A stretch of DNA of 64,000 nucleotides, taken from assembly GCF_002234675.1 (NCBI RefSeq), contig NC_019859.2, positions 9,885,983 to 9,949,982 of the forward strand, given 5' to 3'. This stretch comes from Oryzias latipes (lineage: Eukaryota > Chordata > Actinopteri > Beloniformes > Adrianichthyidae). The notes below the pieces were generated by a model. That model was given only the letters and a program-made list of their open reading frames with translations. It ran no database searches and had not been told where the DNA came from. The translations under genes and the position numbers were made by a program. Numbering within the stretch: the stretch's first letter is position 1; the number at the start of each line of letters is the position of its first letter. This document shows positions 44,130-57,429 of the stretch, piece by piece.

Positions 44130-47100
44130 ACAGGTGTGAACTGGTCTGAGGTTGAGGATATAAAAAATAAAAATGAAAAAATCAAAGCTTTTGGGTTATG
44201 CTTGTACGTTTTACTCAGAAAATCTACGTACAAGCAGCTTGATTTAGATCCAGTCATTTAACCTTTATGCACAACAGTACAGGAAAAGCAGCCAAAAGTA
44301 ACCTAAATTATAGAGACACTAACCTGTCAGGATGCTGAGCAGATTTCTCTGATGGGTTATTGGCAGATGAAATCCCGATCATCGATAACCGTGCATTCAT
44401 CAAATCGATGCAACCAAATGGCAGAGTAATCAATGAGTTGGATGAGGTGGAAAATAATGACAAGTGACAATGACAAAATGGCACATGGTGAGTTTTGCAT
44501 TTTCTGTTTAGGCCTTAAACAAGTGTCTCTGGGCTTCAAAAAGATGCTCTGAAAGAGGCTTTCAGTTGCTTTGATAGAAGCAACAGTGGCTGAGAAGCGC
44601 TGAAACTGAACACAGCAAAACAGCCTCACAACAGCTGCTAATTAGCCTGATGGACACAATGAAAAACAGTGAGCTGTAAAAGCAGTTATTGAGCAAGGTC
44701 GTGGAATTTAAATAGACTCTGCAGCTAAGTGGGCAAACAGAGGAGATGCAAGCACACTAACAGTTTACGGATCTGTGAACCAGCTGCTTTGTGAGAGCCT
44801 CAGATCTTTATAAACACATTCCTTTTTCTCAAAGATAATACGATTTTCAAAGACAGTATTTCCACAGTTCAGTTCTGATGAAAGAAAGATGCCATGTTGT
44901 CTTTTTTTTATTGGTATTGCAGTAAAGGTTGCAAGTGTATAGAGCTACATTCCCACTGCCCTCAGCAACATACGTTCAAGCGGCCACTTCCAACGAAAAG
45001 TTTATGTAAAACCTGCGTTTTGGGCTTCCGCGTTCAAAACTCTTGTATTTACGCGTATCTACGCAAGTTTCTACGGTCGCTTTCGGACTCTAAGTGCACT
45101 ATTAAACTTTGACCAGTCGAGGACTTAAATTTGCTGGTGATGTACGGATGTACGTCCCTTTGAATTGGTTGAAGTGCCAACAGTTTGAAATTGAAAACAG
45201 TTGTAAGTTGATCACGGAGGAGAAATTAGTAATTAGGCGTGAATTATTTCACATCAAGACTTTCATTTATCAAAATGGAGCTGTTTAAGAAAAAGCCTGG
45301 AGCAAGATTTGATCTACTGTGGGTTTCAGTTTGCCAACATTTCACACCAAGCTTCTTCCAACTGTAGGTGGAAGTAGCAAACTAGTAAACCATGGAAAAA
45401 AGGAAAAGATGCCCCTCGGTGTATTCAAGAAGCTACATTTCACCAGAAGTGACCGCTAAAATGTCAAATAAAAGGTGTGTATGTCACTTAAGACAGAATA
45501 GAGATATTCTGAACTAAGATTGAATTTGGGAATAACACCTCTATTATCTCTTTTGACTTTTGATCTAGATTGAAAAACTAAACTCAAAATAGAACAAATT
45601 TTTCATTCTCCAAAGTTAGAAGAACTAATAGTGGAGCACAAACTGTGCAAACTTGATTATACAGATAATTTAGTAGAATGTTACATTAGGCCAGCAAAAA
45701 GAAACAAACACAACCTAAAAATGTTGCAGTAATGTGCACAGTAGTGACGAGAAAGGCTAAACATGTGTTAGCTCTTCTAGTTAAACACTGCTGTTGTGCT
45801 CCAAAGACAAACAGATAATACCACAGGAAGTGATAAAAGTGTCCAACCCTTCCTTCAATTCACACTTCTCATTTATGAGGAAGAAAATGGTAGGATTTAT
45901 GAGCTCACGGGGCTTTCTTCTGTGTTTTGACTCCATGACAAACAGGGTTTGGGTGAAACACCTGCTGAAACTGTTTGTGGAAGCCTTAACGCCTTTACGG
46001 TTGTGTTGTAACCCTGAGATGGAGAAAGAGTGTGTAACTGCTGGTGTGACGTAAATTAGGGAGTCTTTGTCTTTAACAGTGGTGCAGCTGAAGGTGTTGC
46101 TTAGTGTTTGGTGTCGAGACACTGTGACGATAGACTCTGGTCTTACAAAATAGGAAACATAATCATAATACATAAATCTTATGTTGAAAAACAGTTTGCT
46201 ATTACCAAATTACCTGGTAAATATTACCCTAATTTGTAAAATAATCACGTGAACATATTTTTAATCAAACAGCCCAGAAGCCATAACTCATCCAGAGAGA
46301 GTGTGACTACAAGTGATTATGTCTGTGGGGGATGCAGAGAAGGAAGCAGTGATCCAAAAGTGAGATTCTCTGACAGCTTTTCCATTTAGCCACCACCATC
46401 ACAGGACTGTCAACAACCTGAGCAAACAGAAAGACAGACACGGTGAAAGAGGAAAAAGCAAAACAGTTGTTTTGGTCCCCCAAATTTGAATATTTCCTGC
46501 TTTTTGTTTATCTTCGTAATTTTTTTTTTTAGGAAAAAAGTTCTGCGCACGAGAAAGAATCTGGTGTGCACGAGAAAGAAACACACAAGCAGCACACTGG
46601 TTGATCAAAGCAGGTGTATCGCCTGCGCCGAAACAAACCACATGACTTTAAAACTCGCTTTTTGGCAACGTTCACACAACAGATAACACGATGACGTTGA
46701 CAAATCCAAGGGTAAAATAAAATTCAGTAAACTTGTATAATGTCATTTCAGGTAACTCACTCTGAAAAGATCTCATGTGCGCAAAAGACCTCTTAGTATC
46801 TTATGCACATCAGAGCTTATAGCTGGTTTCTCGTGCGCATGAGAAACCAGTACTAATGACATTTTTTTTACTTATCTGTGCCTTTAGAGACCTCCATAAT
46901 AGAGTGCTGAAAGCATAGTTTTAAATTTTTTTAGATAACCTGCTGCAACTGAGGAAAAAGAAAAACACCACAAAAACTAACTAACAATTTTGTAAATTTC
47001 AAATCTCCTTTTTTTGTGACCATTACCTATAGAGCAAGCTTTTTTACAAGTAAAATGACTGTGTGGACGCAGTATGTCTTTTCAGTTGACAAAAACATCA

Positions 47101-48400
47101 TGTAAAGTGTAAAAGAACCATACTTCAAGGAAAGTTAAGAAAGTGAGCCAAATTTCAATAAACAGAAGCACAAAAAAGATGGGTTATAGGGAGACTACAC
47201 AGTATCTGAGGTTTTGGCAAAGCTTATATAATACCATTCACTACAATTTAACATGCTTTCTCAACACTAAAAAAACAAAAATAGTTATCCCAATATGTGC
47301 CACAGACAAGCAATAGTTCCTGATGAAAAACCTCCCGTACATTTTTCTTGCACAGAACTAATAGCACACAGTCTCATTTAGGTCTAAAAACATCTAAAGG
47401 CTACACAAATTTTTTTTCGTTTATCTAGGTCACTGATGAGAACATATGAGTTCATTCCTGTAAATAAAACGATGAAAAACACAAGAAGTTATGTAGCTGC
47501 ATCCCACTTTCTCCTTCCCTTATTTCTAGTGGACCAAACTGCTTTAGTAAGATAAAGTCTGGATGACATTTTACTAAAGTAGCTTAAATGAGCATCTTCA
47601 GGGTGAAATTTCATCCAGCAAATAACAATAATAGCAACTGATGAACATTTATTCTGACATCCATGAAGAAAAGTGTCAACACGTCCCTATTTTAGCTCAC
47701 ACCAGCTTTTCACAGGCTTTCACTGAACAAAGTATTTACGTCTCCGTTCTCCTATTTGGCACACTACTGTGGGTTTTCAACAAGAACACAAAAACACCAA
47801 TCCCCACACATGCAATAAAATAATAAAATAAGCCCCTCATAACAAAATACACAAAAACAACAAACAGAAATTAACGAGAAATTATTATAAAAAGCTAAAA
47901 GCATTTATAAATGGTCAACACATAGGGAGGTAAATGATCCGTTGCTCTGACCCCACCATGCCACACTAAGAACTTTACTTTTTGCTTTAAACCTGAATGT
48001 TTTTGCAGCTTTTACACTACTTTAATGCTTGACCAGTCACCGGAAAAGATCATCGTCTGTAACAAGCAAAAGTGAACAAAATGCTCCTTGTCCAACAGTA
48101 TACCAAATTTATTCTTGAGCGTGAAAAATATTTTAAAAAGAGCTAATTTTCAAGGTGTTATCAAAATCATTAAATGGAATCTGTTAAATAATGCAGTCAG
48201 CAAGAACACCAGGACCTGCCCACCCTCTCTATACACAAACCACCACAAAGACCAACCTGCAGGTGAATATGTGCCCTAAATAAAAAATTCACCCCCTGAT
48301 CATGTCACACAGAGACAAAACGATGGCTACATACACTCACTCAAAAAATGGAGTGTATGTTATGGAAGACAGTTCACAAGGAACTTTCTTTGTGGACGCA
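44130..48400. other. Gene-poor stretch
   Basis: No supported exon. A palindromic TTTCTCGTGCGC-type repeat cluster occurs at 46,540-46,855. Confidence 0.45.
46823..46850. repeat. 28-bp palindrome with TGCGCA centre
   Basis: CTGGTTTCTC (46,823-46,832), centre GTGCGCAT, then GAGAAACCAG (46,841-46,850). Only one base pair of the 28-bp palindrome is mismatched. Confidence 0.85.
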
Positions 48401-48411
48401 TGGACCTAGAA

Positions 48412-48802
48412 TACATGTGTGAAACTCAAGGCCCGTGAGCCAAATGTGGCCCGCCATGTCATTTTCTGTGGCCCGCGACAAGTTTTTAATATCTTAGAAT
48501 AAAAAAATAAAAATTGGTGCTTATTTATTCATATCTAGGGGGAATCGGACTTGAAATATCGGATTGGGCGACTATACATTAGAACTTAAACACTGTCCAT
48601 ATAACCTAACCTGACAGAATCAAATTTAAAAGGATTTATGCTAGAGTAACAAGCAAACATATGTTTTCTATGCAGCTGTAATTGTCACTTTAAAAAGTTT
48701 ATTTTTCAATACATTTAGTCACATTTATGAGTTATATCTGGCCCTTTGAGGACAGCCACTATGCTGATATGGCCCTCTGTGAAAATGAGTTTGACACCCC
48801 TG
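48412..48802 (+). mobile_element. hAT-type MITE, 391 bp, with near-perfect 8-bp TSD
   Basis: Right end GAGTTTGACACCCCTG and left end TACATGTGTGAAACTC are 16-base inverted repeats. Flanks ACCTAGAA (48,404-48,411) and ACCTAGAG (48,803-48,810) agree at seven of eight bases. The 'gtgtcaaactcaaggcccg' type of end is widespread among vertebrate hAT elements. Confidence 0.85.
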
Positions 48803-50291
48803 ACCTAGAGGAAGGGTTGATGTTAGGATTACGGCTGCAGTTAGGGTTAAACCGCCAAATTGATCCTGAGTGAAGCTGTTTCTGCAGCTCACCACTGCTT
48901 CAGGGGATGAATCAAATTTTGAGAACACATTTCACACACATTGGAGCGTGACAGATAATGAGACTTTCAATTTTTAAAAAATTTTTAAATACGTGCGGCC
49001 AACAACAAAATGCAGCCTTGGATGCACTTAAAATATGTGCGCACAACGCAGAAATGTACATCTTGGCTGCACATTTTACATGTGGCCGACATGAATTTCC
49101 ATCACTGTTTGTATTTCTAAAAACTAGCTATAATGTGGACCAAACAGGTCAGAGCAAAAGTACCCAGAGCATTTTAAAATTGAAGATCCAGGAATAAAGT
49201 TCAGACTCAAGAGAAGGATTTGGGAAGAAGCAAAGCAGAAAGCAAAGTGGGTCAAGTCTAAAACATACATTTCAACAACTAAGGGATGCAAAACCCCAGG
49301 CAAATGAAATGGAATTCAGTAAGTTCAAGCACTGCAAGAAAAAAAGCAGAGTTTCATTAAGATGTGGCAGCTGTACAACAGAGGAAGAGATGTGTTACTC
49401 TACAGATATTTGGCTAAAATGTTAACTTTAATATAAACTCACACATTTTAACATTTAATGGAAACATTGTACTTTATTTATTTTGTTTTGCTTTTTTTTC
49501 CGCAGATTTTTGTACCAAAGGGTTTTTAAACATCATGCCTCAGAAATACCACAGTACATTTAGAACACAGTTATTCAAATGAGGACAGAGGGAGAAGAAA
49601 AACTTGTGAATTTAAGAAGGAAAAAAAAAGATGGTCTTCAGACTGTCCACATCTAATCGCTCAGGCTTCATGCTCGCCTCCCTGATGCTCTCAGTAGAAG
49701 GTGACCTTGGTCCTCTAATGGTCTGGTCCTGTGGCAGCATGTTTATGCTGGGATAAAAAATGAAACTCTGAGCCATTCTCAAAGTCAGAAGGACAAACTT
49801 GCTTCCATAATACTCGAATGAGAGAACTGTCACGACATCACACCCCTACTCAAGCTGTAATTGGATCTCCAAAACAGGCTCAGGATGCAACTTTATGTCA
49901 TTTTCTTATTTTTGATTTTTGTTTTATTTACTCACAACATGCTGCTCTGGATCACTTAAAGGAAGCAAACTCTGATCAACAGAAACGAAAGGTCCCAAAA
50001 ATCTGTGGAAAATATCCTTTATTTCTGTTATATTAAGATTCTTGGTTCGAGGTTTCTTCAAGGATAAAGGAGAAAGATAAAGAAGTGAGGTGTGGACAGA
50101 TGGATCAGCTGATTTTACAGCCATAAAAGCAACACTTCTTACAGACAGAACAACAAAATAAAAACTTAGGAGAGGTAGTTTTGTGAATACAAAAGGAGGA
50201 ATGCAGAAAAATCTGATTTGTTTGATACTTTCCTTGGTAGGAGGATGCTCATGCTGGTTGAATAATGATGTGTCCTTGGCTTTTATCTGTG

Positions 50292-50316
50292 CCCCCCCCC
50301 CCCCCCCCGCCCCCCC
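50292..50316 (+). repeat. Poly-C run with one G
   Basis: C17, G, C7. Confidence 0.9.
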
Positions 50317-50845
50317 TGCTGTGCTTTATTTCAATTCCAGATTCTGGGTGAATATGAGTGTCGGGTTGTAAAAGAATAATTCTTTTCTGTTCTCTAACCA
50401 GATTTTGGTGCTGGGAGCCCAGAAAATATTCCATGAATTTGGAATGCACAAGACCTTTTCCTGCCAATGACAAAACTATCAGAAATGACTAAAACAATCC
50501 TAAAAGTTGTTTCTGATTTCTTGCAGAAACCGGAACTTTGAAGTTTGCCTCTTGAAAACAAATGAATGGGTGAAAACCTTTGACAATTTTTTAGTGCAGT
50601 ACATTCCTGACTTTCAGAAGTGTTCAAGTTCAATTTTTATTTATATTTTATTTTGTAGGATATAGGCACATGTTAGTATCGTATACTGAAATCCACGTGA
50701 GTCTTGAGTCTTTAGGAGGATGCAAACATCTTTGGAGAGATGAAGATGAAACCTAAAACGCTTCAGGTCCGTTGGTTTGAAGCTTGTCTTGTGTCTAAAG
50801 TGGTGATACAACATTAAAACTGTTAGTTTAGCAGTAGTATGGAAC

Positions 50846-51549
50846 CAGAGGTCTGCAACATGAAGCTCTGGAGCCACATGTGGCTCTTTTGTCCCTCTAT
50901 TGTGGCTCTTTGGCTCTAATGAAGAAGGTTAATGTTTTGAATAAATGATAAATTATATTTTTGTGAAATCAACGTGAAATCAACAGGTCTTATGTGCTTT
51001 TCCACTCTCAAATTCAATAAATTCAAACATGTCAGATAACTGAACAAAATCATGGTGAAAGAGTTTAATCTATTGTCAGAGCTATTCACTTTTTTATTAT
51101 AATATTTTGTATAATTATATTTTATATTTATTTATATATATACTTTTCTTTTTTTTCATTTTAAATAGGATTCTACACCAGACAGGAATATACAAAAAGA
51201 GAAAAAGGATGACAGTGCACCAAAGTTATCATAATTGTAGAAAAATTCCTGCATTTTTAATTGAAGTAAATCTTCTGCTGCAGGAAGATCAAAAGGTGTA
51301 TTTTATTTTGAAAGGAACTTATATGTACTTTTGTCTAAGATAGAATAAATTAAATTTGTTTTAAACAGAAAAATATAACATTTTAATATTTCAATTATTG
51401 TAGATATTTAAAAGCTACATTTTATAAATAAATGGCAAAATAGTTACAAAAACACAACAAAATTGTGTTTTTTGAGGAATAAAGAGGGACTTTTCTGGGT
51501 TTTAGTCAGTTAGAAACTGAATTTTAGCATCAAAGGTTGCAGACCAGTT
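50846..51549 (+). mobile_element. hAT-like element, about 700 bp
   Basis: Left end 'cagaggtctgcaacatgaag' with 'ggagccacatgtggctcttt', right end 'caaaggttgcagaccag'. The ends are inverted repeats, but the 8-bp flanks do not match, so the boundaries are approximate. AT-rich interior without a transposase. Confidence 0.6.
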
Positions 51550-53755
51550 TCCTGGTGTATGTCAAACACTTCAACTGCCCTTTGCATTGATTCAAGATGG
51601 AAACACAAGCCACATTGATTGTTTGATGAACCTCAGAGCTGTTTGGTGAAAAAATGTCTTCATGCTTTGAGTGACAGTTCAATGTTCTGATCGGAACAGA
51701 AAATATAATGCTAAAGACAGCTCGTTATTGTTTGCCTTCACGTCCCATCAAAGCGAATTATCCTCAGTTTCTGCGTTTTATCATGCCAGATGACCATGGC
51801 TGTCAACTGTCTGTTTCATCATGTGGTCAGAGCTTTTGCTTTAATTTTGCTTTCAGACATGGATACCAGTCTTGACATAAACATTTAGTCTAAATTGACT
51901 GAACTGATTTTATGTTCATATTTTTTAGATTAGATTACTAAAGATGAAGCTGCATTAGCAATTTACACACCTCCTTTCTGAGGGAGTTACATTATATGTA
52001 AGTGATACTTTTCATTCATGTTTTAAAAACACATAATTACAAGTATTTTTGGAAAAAAAATACCTCCATTAAACTAACAAAACTATAAAAAAAGCAGTCG
52101 GCCAGTGAAGTTTGTAATAATTATTGTAAACCTTCACAATCTGCAAAAGCAAGATTCTTGAGATTTCCCATATGAATGAATCCATAATAGAAGTAGAGTC
52201 TTTCCGTATTTTGTCAAAATGTTTGCTTTAAAATGTTTTAGCTTTGTTTTGGATTTCAGAATCAAGACAAAACTAAAATCTTGACCAGTTGGGTTCAAAC
52301 AACGAACAACCTGCAGTCCACAAACCCCTTCGTCCCAATTACTGGTGAGTTGAAGCTTAATGTGTTAAGTTCAGTTTAGAAATCAGCTGTTGAATTTAAG
52401 ATTGATTTCATGTTTGTTATACAATTACCGGTATGAAGCCCATTGAGATAACTATTGTTGTAACATTGGGCTATAGAAATAAAACTGAATTGAATTGAAT
52501 TGGGCTACTCCCTTTGTACCTAAGTGTGAGTCTTCAGCGGAGGCCTGCCTGACGGTTGCCCTCCGCTCCCAGGAAGTTTACACGCCTTCTGTCCCTACTG
52601 GCAGGACAGAGAAGGGAAATATAACACTTCAGTGTCAGGCACCTGTGGACTGAAATTCTCTGCAAAGGACCATTCAACTTTCCCAAACTAACAATTTTCC
52701 AGGCTGAAAAACATGTTTTTAATATTTTTACTGTTTTAATTGTATGGAATGTGTCGGGCTGGGTAGTAATTTGTAGTAACACGGTTGGAGAAAGAGCAGA
52801 GACAGACGTGGGAAAATTAAAATAGATCATGCAACAAAATCTGAACTGGAAAGCAACCAGAAGAAAAAAAGAGAACTTAACTTAAATGCACAAATTCTAA
52901 CTTAAAAGGCAACATAACCTTTACTCGGGAAGTTGATATATGTGACAGAACAACCGGTTATAGTGTACCACTGCAGAGCTTCAGGAGTTCCTGGCAGATG
53001 AAAGCAGAATTAACGAGGCTAAGGTTTTACATGAAAAAAAAACGTCGCCTGTTGATGAAATTCTGAATTAAAGCAGTCAATTTATAAATTATAATTAGAA
53101 ATTACTTAAAAACAAGATAAATAACTTGTCCACATTGTGAAGTTTGTCCAAAAAAGTTGAAGAATGCCCCAGGAGAATCATGCAAACTTGTTTTTCAGTT
53201 GTCTTATAGGTATTCAACCACAACCTGTATAGTTAAAAGTGGTCACAACAAACACAGACAAGTGTTGACTGACCTTTAAACCAAACATCTGACACAGGAA
53301 CCAACTCAAAAAGAGATGCTACAGGGCACCGCTTTGAGGAAGGCTTTTTGAGGAAGTTCATGTTGCTGATAGCTGCTGGGATACTGCTTCTGCAGCACAA
53401 ACAATGGTTAACAAAAGCCTTCCTCTTTGAACTCTGTTTCTTTCTGCTTCCTGTTTCCTCCACATTTTATGCAAGTTTTTTAACCTTTGCGTCCATAACC
53501 ACTGCTATGATTTTCTGTATATTTCTCTTCAGTTTGGTGTAGATCTCTTTTCTTTATACTTATTTTGACATTCCATTACGTGAAAGCAGAGTGTGCAAAC
53601 AAGTCTCCTCCTACTGATCATATATGTGGAGATGAGGTGACGATGATGAAAGATGATGAAAAAGAGAAGAAAGATGGAGACATTAATTGAGGTTGAGGGA
53701 GTATGAGAGGCTTTTTGCATAGTACATCAGCTAAAGGGAGCATAAGAAAAACAAT
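51550..53755. other. Gene-poor stretch
   Basis: No supported exon. At 52,440-52,500 there is a LINE-type 3' tail ('acattgggctatagaaataa' followed by repeated 'aattgaattg'). Confidence 0.45.
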
Positions 53756-53756
53756 A

Positions 53757-54008
53757 AGGTAAATGGCGTATAGTTATATAGCGCTTTTCTACCTACAAGG
53801 CCCACTTTACAGTCACAGATCCTTTCATCCAGTCTCACACTGGTCCTGGCTCCGCTGCCGAACACTGGCGCTAACCTCCCACCAGAGGCAAGGTCGGGTT
53901 CAGTGTCTTACCCAAGACACATTGACTCATGGGCGTGCAAGGCGGGAATCAAACCTGCAGTTTTATGATCATGGGTCGACCGCTCTACTACTGCACCACG
54001 GCCGCCCC
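53757..54008 (-). repeat. tRNA-derived SINE copy
   Basis: Read on the minus strand it begins 'ggggcggccgtggtgcagta' and 'gtagagcggtcgaccc', a tRNA-like head, and ends at 'gaaaagcgctatataactat'. This is a common teleost SINE layout; 10,555-10,640 is a fragment of the same type. Confidence 0.7.
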
Positions 54009-54054
54009 AACAAAAGAAGAACGCTACAAAAAAAAGAGAATAGTATGCACACAC

Positions 54055-54109
54055 GAACATCCATGGTAACCCAGCAGGGCTGGGCAGGGCTGGGTTACCA
54101 TGGATGTTC
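54055..54109. repeat. Perfect 21-bp inverted repeat (hairpin)
   Basis: The left arm at 54,055-54,075 starts GAACATCCATGGTAACCC. The right arm at 54,089-54,109 is its exact reverse complement. The spacer is the 13 bases agggctgggcagg, itself half of a short direct repeat with the arm end. Confidence 0.95.
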
Positions 54110-55534
54110 TGTTTTTAAAGAGCATCTTTTTGACCATATACCAGGTCTGACGGACAAATGCTTGTTTCTTGTCAAAAAGCACAGTCTGAAGCTAAAAAGA
54201 AAAAAAGCATTATAAAGAAGAAAAAAAAACACAAGTTACATACAATTAAACAATAATGTAACAGCTGCGGGCTTATGAGCCGCTAGAGAGGCTGCAGCAG
54301 GTCCTGTTTGTGTGGCGCTCCACAAAAAACTATGACCAAGAAATCCACTTTGTTTGTGTGTCGTATTTTAATCCACTTCATTATTGCCTCAGATGACACT
54401 TGTGATACGATCCATCAAAGCAGAGTTCATAATCATGTATAGAAGCAGTTAACAAAAAATACTGGGCCCTGTGCACCCTCTCTGTATCAAACCAACAAAC
54501 CAAACTAACACAGGTGACAGGTGCGCCTAAATGACGTCTTAACTACTCATGTGTCCAAAAAACATGATAATGGCGACTACAAATAATAATAAAAATTAAA
54601 AAAACGCAACCTATAGTCTGGTAATCATATTTTAGTTTTTGTTTTTAGTTCATTAAATTCATTATTTTGGTTTAATTAGCTGTTATTCACATCTGAAAAC
54701 AATAAATATCTATAAAAAGCCTTTTTTGCAGTCAAGGCAATAAAAGCAGCAAACCACAACAAGTCTTTATCTTGATCCTCAATGTCCACAGCACACAGGA
54801 CAGTGCAAAGACATGGCTTTCACAGTAAAAAGAAATCTCCATGACAACCAAACAAACATTCAGTCTTCTGCTACAACTGCCTGACAGGTGAGGACAGGAC
54901 AGAGAGACAGCAGCAACTACAGACAACAGTGTGAACAATTCTGTCACCTGGTCACTGAATAAATTCATCCTAGATAAAAGAAATTGTGATCAATTATTTG
55001 AGTGGAAGGGATTAGTGCAAATTATAGAGTTCCCCACTTATAGTCATGTTGACTTGATGAAAAAGCCTGGAATATGCACGCACTCAATTTAGTTCTTACT
55101 CCTGTCATGCAGTTACTACAGTATATTAGTAACTGAAGTAACTGGATACTTACCGTAGAAAACATACTGGATTTGTTTTTACCAGTTTGTGAGGCAACTA
55201 CAGTTCTCCATGTGCATGAGAACATCTCAGATGGGACAAAATACAATGACATCCGGATATGACAGCTTTATTTGATAAACATTTTCAAAACTTCTATAGA
55301 AAAACAAGATGTTTCTGCATGGCAAGAGGCAGGTGTTGGAGCTCACTTAGAGCGCAGATTAAAATGGGCAGACTGCTGCACACTGTGTGTGTTTGCACAT
55401 ATGTTCATGTATCCGAGCAGCCAAACAGCAGGAGAGAGCAGCCTCATAAATCTTCTACAGCATCTCTTGCAGTAATGAGACACTTCTCGTGCTTCTCTTC
55501 TTTCACTCCCAGTCTCTGTCTACACACACATCTA

Positions 55535-55535
<1 letters not shown>

Positions 55536-55567
<32 letters not shown>
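55536..55567. repeat. (CA)n microsatellite
   Basis: About sixteen CA units, uninterrupted. Confidence 0.9.
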
Positions 55568-55568
<1 letters not shown>

Positions 55569-55829
55569 GCTGCTGGACTTCCCTGGGTGAGCTGGCATTC
55601 CTCCGTATTCGTGCTATGGCAACACAGCCTCACCTCCGAGAATTTTTCCCACAAATGTTTCTAACATAACTTTGCTTCTGTGGACCATAAATAACACCAC
55701 AGAAGCATGCAAATAAACGTGATTAAAAACTGAGACCTACTTTGAGTTGCACACAATGATCATGTCAAAATGATCTCATGATAATGAAAACACAATCCTT
55801 CCAACCCTTCCTTCTAACAACTTTGAGGT

Positions 55830-56110
55830 CACCCTTTCATTTTTCAAACCCGCTTAGGGTCATGGGGTTGCTGGAGCCTATCCAGTGTTTGGACCTTGGT
55901 GGGACACTCCCTGGACAGGTTGCCAGTCCATCAGAGGGCAACACAAAAACAAACAACCATACACACTCAGACCCAAGGGGGAATTTCTGAATAGTTAACC
56001 TGCTAAACATGTTAGCCGGACTGTCCTGAGAAAACGCACACATACACGAGGAGAACATGCAAACTCCACATAGAAAGGACCAAACAGGGATTTGAACCAG
56101 GGCCTTTTTA
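55830..56110 (+). repeat. Common teleost interspersed repeat
   Basis: Contains 'gttgctggagcctatccagt', 'ctggacaggttgccagtcca', 'gaggagaacatgcaaactcc' and 'gggatttgaaccagggcctt'. This ordered set of blocks is very abundant in ray-finned fish genomes. Family name not assigned. Confidence 0.7.
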
Positions 56111-56892
56111 ACGCAATTGCAAACTATTAAATACTTGCATAAGTCTAAAACCTTGATTTTAGACATTCAAGATATTTTACAATTGGTTCCCTATCTTTGC
56201 TCTACACCTTTCCAAGCTTTTCTCAAAATTAGCACAGTTGAGAATTTTCTGTCTCATTAGGAGCTACGATGTAAAAGTAAGTAAATTGTTATTAAATGAG
56301 TAAAAATGCTTTCGCTCCCTACTCTTAAAAAAACTTGATTTAGGCTAAAAAAATAAAACTCAAATTGATTGGTTCAAGACATGTTCACCGGACGTTTGAA
56401 AGCATTTGATTAAAAATAATTACTTCATAACATGGAGAAGCCAGGAAGAATTTATTAAGATAGGCCAACTGCAACAAGATCTCATTTTGTTTACATTTTG
56501 TTCTAAAATGAATCATTACACTAGTTTTATCACTACAATCAGGTGCATAATAAATACAAAAATACAAACTATTTGCCTAGACCCAGCAAATTATTGGGCT
56601 GTATGACCTTAAATTTATAGCTATTCTAAAAAATAGTCATGTTTTTGCTTATTTTTCCCTCTTTGAACGCTTGTGTGAAACTCTGTGTTTCTAGGTTTTG
56701 ATATCCTATCATTAAATTTCTAGCTGAGTAAAAATGACTTTCTGCAGGGACAGATACTCTTACTGCTTTCCAGTGATTTTCTTCCAAACACTACTGTTCT
56801 ATTCCTAGTTTATTCCTACACCATTTTATTCCTACACCACCGTGCAGCCCTCTCTAAGGCCTGGAAACGCAAAACATAAATATATAACTATG

Positions 56893-57426
<534 letters not shown>

Positions 57427-57429
57427 ACA

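Noticed and set aside
45794..46173. Overlapping 86- and 130-residue frames on opposite strands
   Set aside because: Neither has splice context, a family motif or codon bias. Overlapping antisense frames of this size occur by chance.
50846..51549. Target-site duplication for the 50.8 kb element
   Set aside because: The left flank (tatggaac) and the right flank do not match, so only the inverted ends support the call.
53763..54215. 150-residue plus-strand frame
   Set aside because: Covers a tRNA-derived SINE and the adjacent hairpin; not coding.
55259..55669. 136-residue plus-strand frame containing (HT)n
   Set aside because: The His-Thr run is the (CA)n microsatellite; the rest has no recognisable domain or splice signals.
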